Shown here: positions 9,017 through 17,082 of the stretch, in pieces
Position numbering within the stretch: the first letter of the stretch is position 1
How the letters are laid out: every line of letters begins with the position of its first letter
Assembly: GCA_947036815.1 (NCBI GenBank)
Contig: CAMQRS010000008.1
Span: 1-47,747, forward strand
Direction of reading: 5' to 3'
DNA length: 47,747 nucleotides
DNA from: an uncultured Erysipelotrichaceae bacterium
GTDB lineage: Bacteria; Bacillota_I; Bacilli_A; Erysipelotrichales; Erysipelotrichaceae
Notes under the pieces: model-generated
What the model was told of the DNA's origin: nothing
Database searches by the model: none
What the model saw: only the letters and a program-made list of their open reading frames with translations
Translations under genes and position numbers: made by a program

Positions 9017-11324
9017 TTTTGGCTCCTTTTTTCAACATTACTACACTTGCTCCAAATCCACCTTCACCTTCGCCTCCTAGACGATAGCTTTCGACATATT
9101 TGCTTTTCTTCAAATATTCATGAATAACAGTTTTTAATACTCCTGTTCCCATTCCATGCACAATACGCACTTGTGACAACTTAGCCATCACTGCACTATC
9201 AATGTATTTATCCACAAAAATAAGTGCTTCACTTGCACGATATCCAATCACATTACATTCCATACTTACTCTACTTGTCATTGTTTTCGTTGAATGAGAT
9301 ACAACTCGTTTTGCCTTAGGTCGTATTATTTTTTTTAACTCACTAGTTTTCACATTCATTTTCATTCCATTAGTAAAGACAGTAGCACGAGATCCTTTAA
9401 TTGCGATAATTTCACCATGATACCCTAATTTCACCAATTCAACATAATCATTCATTTGATATGTTTCTTTGCTTTCCATAATTTCTTCTGCTTCTTCTTT
9501 GGAATTAAACTTAGATTTAATTTCAATTAGTTCATGAACCTTCACATTACTCTTCAAGGCTTTAAGTTCATCAATAATTTCTTCTGCTTCTAGCATTGCA
9601 TCTTCTTTTATTTTAATAGCTTCTTGCTTTGCGTTTGCTAATTGTTTTTCTTTTTCTTTTTCAAAACATTGTTTTTGATGTCTTAATTCTTTTTCTAATT
9701 TTTCTATGACTATTTCTTTTCGTTGCATTTCATCTTGTTTGGTTTTCATCTCTAATAAATCTTGGTCTAATTTTTCTAGTAATTTTTGAGCATCTGTTTT
9801 ATTACTTTCTTTTAGTATGTAGGCATGATCTATAATTTCTTTATCTAAATCATAACGTTGTGCAATTTCCAATGCATTCGAAACTCCTGAAAATCCTTCT
9901 AGATAACGATAAGTCGGTTTCATTTTTTGCATATCAAAACCTACTGAAGCTAATAAAATATCTTCTTTATTTTTTGCATACTCTTTTAATTTAGAGTAGT
10001 GAGTTGTTGCGATACACATAATATTTTTACGTCTTAAGTATTCCAGTGTTGCGATAGCTATCGCTTCCCCTTCTTGTGGGTCTGTTCCACTTCCTAACTC
10101 ATCTAATAGTACTAGTGAATGTTCACTTGCATGCTTACATATGTAAGCTAGATTAGATATATGAGCTGAAAAAGTAGATAATGAATGTACAATTGATTGT
10201 GCATCTCCTACATCTACAAATACTTGATCAAAGTAAGGTATACTTGCTTCCTCACAAAGTACTGGATAACTCGCATACGTTAGTATAGTAAACAATCCAA
10301 TCGTTTTTAGAGTAACTGTTTTCCCACCCGTATTACTTCCACTAATCAATAGGTTTTGGTATGGATGTTTAATTTCATACGTATTAGATACTACTTCTTT
10401 TTCATCAATTAGCGGATGTCTTGCATGTTTTAAATATAAATACTTATCTTCATTCAAATCTGCATATACCCCACCATATAGAAAGGCAAAACGTGCTTTT
10501 GCGAACCACACATCCAGACAAGTCATCGTATCTAAGTCTGATAAAAATTCATTGTTGTGGTCTTTTATTTGTGCACATAACTCTTTTAATATAGCATGTA
10601 TTTCTTCTTGTTCTTTGTCTTTTAATGATGCTAATTGATTGTTTAATTCAACTAAAATAGAAGGTTCTATATAGACTGCTTGTCCTGAAGCACTCTCTCC
10701 ATGAATCATCCCTTTTATTTTATTCTTATCACTTACTTTTACTAATAAACAACATCTTCCATTACGATATACTGTAATATTTTCTTGCAAGATAGAGGCG
10801 TACTTAGCTACTAATGATTGATTATTACGACTGATATCGCCTTCACATTTTCTGATTTGGCTACGTAAACCTCGTAAAGTAACCGATGCACTATCTAATA
10901 TTTCATAACTCGGTGCAATACAATTTTCTATATGTACAATAAGCTTTGGATAATGATGGAGTGAAGCGGTTAAATCTTGTATATGCGTCACCTCAAATTC
11001 CACTTTTTTCATGTAGGTGTGTACATCTTCAATTCCTTTAGCGAATTGTGCAATTTCAAAGATTTCTTTACTCGAAACCACCGCTCCTTTATGGATATCA
11101 TTCAATGACTTTCTTAAGTCTCTTAGTCCATAAAAAGAAGGAGATTCATATGCTTCATATAGTTTAAGTGATTCTTTACCTCTTTGTAGATTTCTTTGAA
11201 TACTCAATATATTAAAAACTGCCTCTTCTTCAAGTATTGTTTGCTTCGCTAAACTCGAAGCACAATAATTGGCAACCTTTTGCTTTACTAATTCAAAATC
11301 TAGTTGTGCATGCATCTTTTTCAT
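9009..11324 (-). CDS. mutS2: Endonuclease MutS2 (Smr-domain MutS homologue)
   Basis: MutS2 is a MutS-like ATPase that in Bacillota acts in recombination control and in rescue of collided ribosomes. The 771-residue product has the Walker A motif SGSNTGGKT near 328-336 and the Walker B region LVLLDELGSGTDPQEG near 400-415. A long charged coiled coil spans about 510-610, followed by a small beta domain (about 625-670) and the C-terminal Smr domain with HGMGTGVL near 740. The mismatch-recognition domain of MutS is absent, as expected. Its ATG overlaps the cvpA stop by one base (TAATG) and its end overlaps uvrC. Confidence 0.97.
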   Translation of the reverse strand: MKKMHAQLDFELVKQKVANYCASSLAKQTILEEEAVFNILSIQRNLQRGKESLKLYEAYESPSFYGLRDLRKSLNDIHKGAVVSSKEIFEIAQFAKGIEDVHTYMKKVEFEVTHIQDLTASLHHYPKLIVHIENCIAPSYEILDSASVTLRGLRSQIRKCEGDISRNNQSLVAKYASILQENITVYRNGRCCLLVKVSDKNKIKGMIHGESASGQAVYIEPSILVELNNQLASLKDKEQEEIHAILKELCAQIKDHNNEFLSDLDTMTCLDVWFAKARFAFLYGGVYADLNEDKYLYLKHARHPLIDEKEVVSNTYEIKHPYQNLLISGSNTGGKTVTLKTIGLFTILTYASYPVLCEEASIPYFDQVFVDVGDAQSIVHSLSTFSAHISNLAYICKHASEHSLVLLDELGSGTDPQEGEAIAIATLEYLRRKNIMCIATTHYSKLKEYAKNKEDILLASVGFDMQKMKPTYRYLEGFSGVSNALEIAQRYDLDKEIIDHAYILKESNKTDAQKLLEKLDQDLLEMKTKQDEMQRKEIVIEKLEKELRHQKQCFEKEKEKQLANAKQEAIKIKEDAMLEAEEIIDELKALKSNVKVHELIEIKSKFNSKEEAEEIMESKETYQMNDYVELVKLGYHGEIIAIKGSRATVFTNGMKMNVKTSELKKIIRPKAKRVVSHSTKTMTSRVSMECNVIGYRASEALIFVDKYIDSAVMAKLSQVRIVHGMGTGVLKTVIHEYLKKSKYVESYRLGGEGEGGFGASVVMLKKGAKNG

Positions 11325-11983
11325 TATGATCCTTGTCCTTCCATTAATAATATAATTTCAATTATTTGTTGTTGATTAAATCCTTTATTATGTAACCATG
11401 CTCGTACTTCTTCTATTTCTTTTCCATCGATCATATGTTGGATTTGTTGAACATCATAAAACAAACCATTACTATCATCTAACCTTAATACATCTTTTAT
11501 ATAAATTAAATTCGTTTCTTCTAACGCAGTACTTCCATTAACGATAAACGGAGAGCTTAATATAAATATCATAATAATATATATAATAATAGATTGTAGT
11601 CCACCAAAGAATAGCCCGATGATACGATTCATTGATCCTAGTAAGGGAATATGATTCAATCCTTTTAAAATAGGCAACAGTAATGCAGCACATATTCTGA
11701 TTAAAATAAAACTAATAAACCATAAGCACAATAAATTAATACGATCATATAATAGGGTTTGTGTAATAAAACTACTATATGCTCCATAGTCACTAGGTGC
11801 AATTTGGATTAATCCGTTCATACTTTGTGCCATATAGAACGCAATAAATATTGATCCTAAACTAGCAGCTAGACTAAACATGCTAAATAATAGTCCATTT
11901 TTATACCCTCTGTATGCAAAATATACGAATACTAATATACAACATATATTAATCCCTTGGATTTGTTGAACTGATAAAATCAT
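11324..11983 (-). CDS. CvpA-family membrane protein
   Basis: The 219 residues hold about four hydrophobic helices and the start FAYRGYKNGLLFSMFSLAAS, which fits the CvpA family. CvpA is linked to colicin V production and envelope stress tolerance in Proteobacteria; in Bacillota it usually sits next to mutS2, as here. The hydrophilic C-terminal tail (about 155-219) is probably cytoplasmic. It is the first gene of the minus-strand cluster and diverges from rnhC across an 86-base gap. Its ATG has AGAGG upstream. Its exact function is not known. Confidence 0.85.
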   Translation of the reverse strand: MILSVQQIQGINICCILVFVYFAYRGYKNGLLFSMFSLAASLGSIFIAFYMAQSMNGLIQIAPSDYGAYSSFITQTLLYDRINLLCLWFISFILIRICAALLLPILKGLNHIPLLGSMNRIIGLFFGGLQSIIIYIIMIFILSSPFIVNGSTALEETNLIYIKDVLRLDDSNGLFYDVQQIQHMIDGKEIEEVRAWLHNKGFNQQQIIEIILLMEGQGS

Positions 11984-12032
11984 ATAATACCTCTTTCTCT
12001 TATTTTATCGTATTGAAATACTTAATGCAACT

Positions 12033-12057
12033 TATCTATTTTATGATAAAATAGATA
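12033..12057. promoter_or_regulatory. Perfect 25-bp palindrome over the rnhC -10 region
   Basis: The arms TATCTATTTTAT (12033-12044) and ATAAAATAGATA (12046-12057) are perfect reverse complements around one G. The palindrome contains an extended -10 element, TGATAAAAT (12044-12052), and ends 12 bases before the rnhC ATG. Its position between two divergent genes fits an operator, but a short stem at the 5' end of the rnhC mRNA is also possible. I know of no established site of this sequence. Confidence 0.55.
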
Positions 12058-12069
12058 CGAGGTAATAAG

Positions 12070-12972
12070 ATGAGTACATATACAATAAAATTAAGCATAC
12101 AGCAAATTCAGAAATTAAAAACTAAATCATTGCATGCTAAGGTGTGTAAAACACCACCTTATGCATTATACCAAATAAAGACAAATGATTGCACTATTAC
12201 TGCATACGAATCACTAAAAGTAGTGTTCCAAGGAGAAGGAGCCTCTTTTTACGCTAGTAACTATGGTGAAATTGAAACAAAAACACCTACAATTGCAAAA
12301 CCTGTTGCTGCAAAAATAAAAATTGCGTATCCACAGTGTGGTAGCGACGAGGTTGGTACTGGAGATTATTTCGGTCCTGTTGTCGTATGTGCTACTTGTA
12401 TTAAAGCAGAAGACTTAGACTATTTAAAACAGTATGCCATTCAGGATTCAAAGCAAATCAAAGATAGTGATATATTAGTCATTGCTCCTAAATTAATGGA
12501 AAGACTAACTTATAGTCTCTTAATTCTAAGTAATGAAAAATATAATCAAGTACATGAAACTAACAATATGAATGCGATTAAAGCAAAACTTCATAACCAA
12601 GCGTTCTTACATTTAGAGAAGAAATTACAAGAACCCTTACAACATGTGATTGTTGATCAATTTACACCAGAAAAATCATATTACAATTATTTAACAAATG
12701 AACCAAATGTATTCAATCGTATTCATTTTGAAACAAAAGCAGAAAGCAAGTATTTAAGTGTTGCTTGTGCTTCTATGATAGCTCGCTATCACTTCTTACT
12801 AGCCATGGATAACATGAGTGAGAAGTACGACTTTCCTTTTCCTAAAGGAGCTGGTAAGGGCGTTGATGAACTTGGAGTTAAGTTCTTACACAAATATGAT
12901 GAACCTACATTATATAAAGTATGCAAGTATCACTTTAAGAACACTCAAAAAGTGCATGATTTAATGAAGTAA
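12070..12972 (+). CDS. rnhC: Ribonuclease HIII
   Basis: RNase HIII cleaves RNA in RNA-DNA hybrids. The 300-residue protein has the N-terminal TBP-like substrate-binding domain (about 1-85) and the catalytic core beginning with CGSDEVGTGDYFGPVVV near 93-109, whose Asp and Glu are metal ligands. Further conserved segments are DSKQIKDS, VIVDQFTP and the ESKYLSVACASMIAR helix. In Bacillus rnhC lies beside zapA, cvpA, polX and mutS2; here it is turned away from cvpA and zapA and polX are missing. GAGGT precedes the ATG, and a terminator follows at 13031. Confidence 0.96.
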   Translation: MSTYTIKLSIQQIQKLKTKSLHAKVCKTPPYALYQIKTNDCTITAYESLKVVFQGEGASFYASNYGEIETKTPTIAKPVAAKIKIAYPQCGSDEVGTGDYFGPVVVCATCIKAEDLDYLKQYAIQDSKQIKDSDILVIAPKLMERLTYSLLILSNEKYNQVHETNNMNAIKAKLHNQAFLHLEKKLQEPLQHVIVDQFTPEKSYYNYLTNEPNVFNRIHFETKAESKYLSVACASMIARYHFLLAMDNMSEKYDFPFPKGAGKGVDELGVKFLHKYDEPTLYKVCKYHFKNTQKVHDLMK

Positions 12973-13030
12973 TTAAGCTTAATTCAAACTTAAGTTTTTC
13001 GCTATTTAAGTAGCATCAACAATATATATA

Positions 13031-13065
13031 AAAGCTAGAACGTTCAAACGCTCTAGCTTTTTATT
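13031..13065 (+). terminator. Terminator of rnhC
   Basis: AAAGCTAGAACG, a short loop, and CGCTCTAGCTTTTTA form a hairpin with one mismatch followed by T-rich sequence, about 60 bases after the rnhC stop. Confidence 0.85.
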
Positions 13066-13145
13066 ATTGCATTCTTAATTAAATCATAAGATACTTCATA
13101 TCTAAAATTAATATTTGATTGGTATACTTTAGTAGGGTGATTAAA

Positions 13146-13250
13146 ATGAGAAAACACAAATTAAATACCATTCATAAAGCATGTCTAATATTCCTATTCT
13201 CTATTATTATTTATGATGTCATCAATGATATTATATTATTGTTCTTCTAA
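13146..13250 (+). CDS. Possible 34-residue membrane microprotein
   Basis: An ATG with AGGGTG eight bases upstream opens a frame MRKHKLNTIHK followed by a hydrophobic stretch (about 13-23 and 29-34) and a stop. A TATACT sequence lies shortly before it. The positively charged start and single hydrophobic segment suit a small membrane peptide. It overlaps the 3' end of the opposing transglycosylase gene by 15 bases. No family is recognised, and an open frame of this size could arise by chance. Confidence 0.25.
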   Translation: MRKHKLNTIHKACLIFLFSIIIYDVINDIILLFF

Positions 13251-13931
13251 TGAGCTATGATACTCTTCTTCATTGATGTATGCATGCTCTAACATCGCAT
13301 TTAATACGTCTACTTGTCTTATTATAGCAATATCATAATGATTGCTTAAAGCATAGTTAGAAGGCGATTGTGGAAGTCCTGCAAGTAAACTAGATTCAAA
13401 TAGCGTTAATTCTATTGGGGTCTTATTAAAATAACCACTACTTGCTTCACTTATTCCATAGTAATCATCCCCATAATAGATAACATTTAAATACAAGGTA
13501 AGGATTTCATCTTTACTATAGAGACTTTCTAAGTGAAACGCCATAAATGCCTCACTTATTTTTCTTGTATATGATTGCGTATAATCAAAATATAAATTTT
13601 TAGCTAACTGTTGTGTAATGCTACTACCACCACCGACAATTTTCTTTTCAACAAAATTATAATAAGCACTTCTAACAATAGAATAAAAATCTAATCCTTC
13701 ATGTTGATAAAAACGATGATCCTCAATAGCGACAACAGCATGTTTTAAATCTACACTTATTTCATCAACACTTACATAAGAGTCCCATTCTTGGATACTT
13801 TCAACTAACTCTTCGATTGGTAACTCTAGTTTTGCTTCTTTATATTCACTATATCCTACGTATATAAATAATGACAATAAGATAAGTATACAAACAATGA
13901 TTCCAACAAAAAAACGTTTAATATAATTCAT
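13236..13931 (-). CDS. Monofunctional peptidoglycan glycosyltransferase (GT51)
   Basis: The enzyme would polymerise lipid II into glycan strands on the outer face of the membrane. A membrane anchor lies at about 7-27. The GT51 motifs follow in order: EDHRFYQHEG at 70-79 with catalytic Glu70, GGSSITQQLAKNLYF from 101, RKISEA with the second Glu near 127, LNVIYYG, and LLAGLPQSP. At 231 residues there is no room for a penicillin-binding transpeptidase domain, so it resembles MtgA/SgtB rather than a class A PBP. AAGGAG precedes the ATG. A hairpin lies between it and the upstream yneF-like gene, so it depends on read-through or an unseen promoter. Confidence 0.9.
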   Translation of the reverse strand: MNYIKRFFVGIIVCILILLSLFIYVGYSEYKEAKLELPIEELVESIQEWDSYVSVDEISVDLKHAVVAIEDHRFYQHEGLDFYSIVRSAYYNFVEKKIVGGGSSITQQLAKNLYFDYTQSYTRKISEAFMAFHLESLYSKDEILTLYLNVIYYGDDYYGISEASSGYFNKTPIELTLFESSLLAGLPQSPSNYALSNHYDIAIIRQVDVLNAMLEHAYINEEEYHSSLEEQ

Positions 13932-13950
13932 TTTGTACTCCTTAAAAAAT

Positions 13951-13973
13951 AAAACACAGTGTAACTGTGTTTT
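13951..13973 (-). terminator. Hairpin between the yneF-like gene and the transglycosylase gene
   Basis: AAAACACAG and CTGTGTTTT form a nine-base-pair perfect stem with a five-base loop. On the minus strand it is followed by TATTTTTT, and the stem touches the stop codon of the yneF-like gene. Confidence 0.75.
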
Positions 13974-14188
13974 TATCTATTAGCATTTACAGATTTCATA
14001 ATCTGTCTAATTTGTGATTCACTAGGTTTTCTACCCATTTGCAAAAACATTGCACGAATCATCTTTTCATTTATTGGTGGATTTTCTTTTAACTCTTTTT
14101 CAAATTTTTTACGAGTGAAGTAGAAGCCTAAACCTCCACCGATAAGTAATCCAACCACTAAAGATAATATCCCATACCAAAAGTCCAT
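13973..14188 (-). CDS. YneF-like UPF0154 membrane protein
   Basis: The 71-residue product begins MDFWYGILSLVVGLLIGGGL, a single N-terminal membrane helix, followed by FTRKKFEKELKENPPINEKM and the conserved MFLQMGRKPSESQIRQIMK segment typical of UPF0154. The function is unknown; relatives occur across Bacillota and Mollicutes. I chose the ATG at 14188 because AGGAGG (14195-14200) precedes it by six bases and the family starts here; an open frame extends farther upstream but has no ribosome binding site. Confidence 0.88.
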   Translation of the reverse strand: MDFWYGILSLVVGLLIGGGLGFYFTRKKFEKELKENPPINEKMIRAMFLQMGRKPSESQIRQIMKSVNANR

Positions 14189-14219
14189 AATACGCCTCCT
14201 ATTTATTCTTATACTTAGT

Positions 14220-14248
14220 ATTATACAAAATTTATACACAATGCACAA
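14220..14248 (-). promoter_or_regulatory. Promoter of the yneF-like gene
   Basis: On the minus strand TTGTGC (14243-14248) and TATAAT (14220-14225) are separated by 17 bases, with the start codon 31 bases beyond the -10 box. Confidence 0.6.
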
Positions 14249-14274
14249 TACTTTTAGTATAACAAATGAAAATA

Positions 14275-14655
14275 CTAATATATAAATTCATGATTATTGT
14301 AAAAACTATACCATTTATTCACTTTATAGTTATCATCTATGAAATAATAGTGACTATAATAGCGTTGAATAAACAATTCGAACCCTTTTAAGTTACTTAA
14401 ATTAAAATGATTATTCGATATCATACAGTAACTAACCTCTTTTGACACGGGATGGGTATACCGAATAAAGTTATTTTTAATTTCATAGTTATCAATATCA
14501 TAAAACCGTTGTAAGCGATATATAAAATCGTCTACATCAATTTCTTCACAGATCATTTCTAATTGCCTACTATTTTTGAAAAGTAAATGCTGTAATATTT
14601 CTTCTTTGTTTTTAAATGTATAGTAAAATTCTTTTTTAATTGGATATAATTTCAT
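14275..14655 (-). CDS. Hypothetical protein, 126 residues
   Basis: I do not recognise this protein. It is rich in aromatic residues and Asn (NNHFNLSNLKGFELFIQRYY, HYYFIDDNYKVNKWYSFYNN), has no signal peptide or membrane segment, and looks like a small alpha/beta cytoplasmic protein. The ATG at 14655 is preceded by GAGGTG; an upstream in-frame extension lacks a ribosome binding site. It sits alone between gmk, whose terminator precedes it, and the yneF-like gene, so it probably has its own promoter. Codon use resembles the neighbours. Confidence 0.65.
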   Translation of the reverse strand: MKLYPIKKEFYYTFKNKEEILQHLLFKNSRQLEMICEEIDVDDFIYRLQRFYDIDNYEIKNNFIRYTHPVSKEVSYCMISNNHFNLSNLKGFELFIQRYYSHYYFIDDNYKVNKWYSFYNNHEFIY

Positions 14656-14710
14656 AAAGCACCTCAATAATACATTCAGTATACAATGACAAAGGTGCAA
14701 AAAATGTCGA

Positions 14711-14736
14711 AAAAAAACACATATTTACTATGTGTT
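14711..14736 (-). terminator. Terminator of gmk
   Basis: On the minus strand AACACATA and TATGTGTT form an eight-base-pair stem with a five-base loop, followed by a run of T. The stem begins within the gmk stop codon. Confidence 0.85.
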
Positions 14737-15301
14737 AATCTTTCATATGTCTTTTTATTATTAATCCTATGTATTGCGCAGCTAGTTCTGGATCATCATT
14801 ACATACTACGTATTTATAATCTTTAATTAGAGTCATCTCTTTTTCCGCTTTAGCTAATCTTTGTTGGATTATTTCTTCCGCTTCCGTTTGTCTTCCTCTA
14901 ATTCTATTTTCTAATTCTTCCATTGTAGGTGGAATCATAAAGATACTAATTCCATCTGGTACTTTTTTAGCTACTTGTTGAGCTCCTTGTACTTCTATTT
15001 CTAATACAACATTTTTCCCTTGATCACGTAGTTTTTCAACTTGATTCAACGGTGTCCCATAGTAATTACCAACAAATTCTGCCCATTCTAATAATTCTCC
15101 ATCTTTAATTGCTTGTTCAAACGCTTCTTTTTCAGCAAATATATAGTCTTTTCCATCTATTTCACCTGTTCTAGGTTTTCTAGTAGTCATTGATATAGAG
15201 TACGTTAAATTCAAAGAATCATCTTTCATAAAATGTTCTCGTACTGTTCCTTTTCCTACTCCACTTGGTCCACTTAATATAATTAATAATCCTCTTTTCA
15301 T
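14735..15301 (-). CDS. gmk: Guanylate kinase
   Basis: The enzyme phosphorylates GMP to GDP with ATP. The 188-residue product has the P-loop LSGPSGVGKGTV near 9-20, the GMP-binding segment YSISMTTRKPRTGEIDGKDY near 34-53, VVLEIEVQGAQQV, and the lid-region RGRQTEAEEIIQQRL. The length is normal for the family. In many Bacillota gmk is followed by rpoZ; here the next gene on the strand is an unknown protein after a terminator. It diverges from rqcH. Confidence 0.97.
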   Translation of the reverse strand: MKRGLLIILSGPSGVGKGTVREHFMKDDSLNLTYSISMTTRKPRTGEIDGKDYIFAEKEAFEQAIKDGELLEWAEFVGNYYGTPLNQVEKLRDQGKNVVLEIEVQGAQQVAKKVPDGISIFMIPPTMEELENRIRGRQTEAEEIIQQRLAKAEKEMTLIKDYKYVVCNDDPELAAQYIGLIIKRHMKD

Positions 15302-15327
15302 CCCTCTACCTCTTTATTGTTTAAGAT

Positions 15328-15336
15328 ATTATAGCA
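15328..15336 (-). promoter_or_regulatory. Extended -10 promoter of gmk
   Basis: The minus strand reads TGCTATAAT, a full extended -10 element, 27 bases before the gmk start. No good -35 box is seen at the usual distance. Confidence 0.6.
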
Positions 15337-15391
15337 TTATATATTTCACTTTTAAATGCCTATTTTATAAATCGTATAATTTGTCTTTTTA

Positions 15392-15400
15392 TGCTATAAT
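15392..15400 (+). promoter_or_regulatory. Extended -10 promoter of rqcH
   Basis: TGCTATAAT lies 16 bases before the ATG at 15417, identical to the element upstream of divergent gmk. It would give a 5' leader of only about ten bases. No clear -35 box is seen. Confidence 0.6.
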
Positions 15401-15416
15401 TTGTTATGGTGATAAA

Positions 15417-17069
15417 ATGGCAATAGACGGAATAATCTTACATACTTTATGTAAGCAACTGCAAGGTTGTATGCCTTGTAAAATAACAAAAATACAACAA
15501 GTTTCTGATACAGAAATTCTTTTTACAATACGTAGTAATAACAAGAATTCAAAGTTGATGATTTCAACACATTCGAATTATAATCGAATCCATATAACAA
15601 AACGAACATATGACACTCCAGATCATCCCTCTTCGTTTTTAATGTTATTAAGAAAATATATAAGCGGAGCAATTATTAAGGATATGAGACAAGACGCATT
15701 AGATCGTGTCGTTATATTTTCATTGGAAACTAGAGATGATTTAGGTGATATATCTAATATGAAAATGTATGTAGAACTGATGGGTAAATATGCAAATGTA
15801 ATATTAGTAAATCAAGAAAACAAAGTGTTAGATGCATTAAAACGAATACCTCCCTTTGAAAACAGTGTACGAACAATACATCCGGGGGCTCTTTTTGTTC
15901 CTGTGAATCCGCATCTTGATAAAGTAAATCCATTTACTTGTGAACAGGTAGATGTAACTACTTCACTAACGAAGCAACTTCAAGGGTTTTCTCCTGTCTT
16001 ATCGGATGAAGTGATGTATCGAATGGAGCAAGGTGAAAACTTCCATGACATCATGCAACAAATTCAGCATTCTACTGATATTTACTACTATGATGAAAGT
16101 AAGAAAGATCACTTTCATATTATTGAATTAACACACTTAGGTTATAGTGCAAGAAAAGCAGATATTCAAAGTGCGATGGATAATATGTACTTTGAAAAAG
16201 AAGAAAAAGTACGTATTAAGGAACAAAGTGGAGATTTATTCAAGATAGCTAGACAAGAATTAAAGAAAAGTAAAAATAAATTAGCGAAGTTACAACAAAC
16301 ATTAGAGGATGCCTATCAATTAGATAAATACCAACAATGTGGTGACTTATTATATGCATATGCGTATCAGTTCACTAGAAAAACGAAACAAGTAACACTT
16401 CCCTCTTTTGAAGATGGTAGTGAGATACTTATTCCTTTAGATGAAAAGTTAGATATTAAACAAAATGCAAAAAAATATTATCAAAAATACAACAAATCAA
16501 AAACTGCACAAATAGAAGTAGCAAAACAGATAAGTATCACAAAAGAATCAATTACGTACTTTGAATCACTATTGGTTCAATTAGAATTTATTCAAGTTGC
16601 TGATGCATTAGAAATAAGAGAAGAACTTATTTCCCTAAATTATATTAAAAAAAGACAACGTAATGTACGTAAAAAGAAAAAGAATGTGCCTAACTTTATT
16701 CATTTAAATATTGATGACATTGATATTTACGTAGGTAAAAACAACATTCAAAATGATTACATTACATTTAAACAATCTCGTAAACATCACTTGTGGCTTC
16801 ATGCAAAAGATATACATGGAAGCCATGTAGTAATTGCTAGTGAAGAGGCAGATGAAAAAACACTGCGTATTGCATGTATGTTTGCTGCGTATTATTCGAA
16901 TGGTAGAATGTCTAGTAGTGTACCTGTAAATTACTGCCATATCAAACAATTACGTAAACCAAATAATGCAGCGTTAGGATTTGTCACATTAACAAATTAT
17001 AAAACCATTTATATTGATCCTGAAAAAGATTTAATTTTATCTTATTTAGATCAATATCAAGTAAAATAA
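15417..17069 (+). CDS. rqcH: Ribosome quality control protein RqcH (NFACT family)
   Basis: RqcH binds stalled 50S subunits and recruits tRNA-Ala to add C-terminal alanine tails that mark the nascent chain for degradation. The 550-residue protein has the NFACT-N domain (start MAIDGIILHTLCKQL; ALDRVVIF carries the conserved Asp-Arg pair), a helical and coiled-coil middle (about 270-400), and the NFACT-R domain (IDIYVGKNNIQNDYITFKQS, then HHLWLHAKDIHGSHVVI). The family was formerly called fibronectin-binding FbpA. I chose ATG at 15417, where family alignment begins and GGTGAT precedes; an upstream ATG would fall in the promoter. The carboxypeptidase gene follows after 13 bases. Confidence 0.94.
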   Translation: MAIDGIILHTLCKQLQGCMPCKITKIQQVSDTEILFTIRSNNKNSKLMISTHSNYNRIHITKRTYDTPDHPSSFLMLLRKYISGAIIKDMRQDALDRVVIFSLETRDDLGDISNMKMYVELMGKYANVILVNQENKVLDALKRIPPFENSVRTIHPGALFVPVNPHLDKVNPFTCEQVDVTTSLTKQLQGFSPVLSDEVMYRMEQGENFHDIMQQIQHSTDIYYYDESKKDHFHIIELTHLGYSARKADIQSAMDNMYFEKEEKVRIKEQSGDLFKIARQELKKSKNKLAKLQQTLEDAYQLDKYQQCGDLLYAYAYQFTRKTKQVTLPSFEDGSEILIPLDEKLDIKQNAKKYYQKYNKSKTAQIEVAKQISITKESITYFESLLVQLEFIQVADALEIREELISLNYIKKRQRNVRKKKKNVPNFIHLNIDDIDIYVGKNNIQNDYITFKQSRKHHLWLHAKDIHGSHVVIASEEADEKTLRIACMFAAYYSNGRMSSSVPVNYCHIKQLRKPNNAALGFVTLTNYKTIYIDPEKDLILSYLDQYQVK

Positions 17070-17082
17070 AAGGAGTCTCAGT

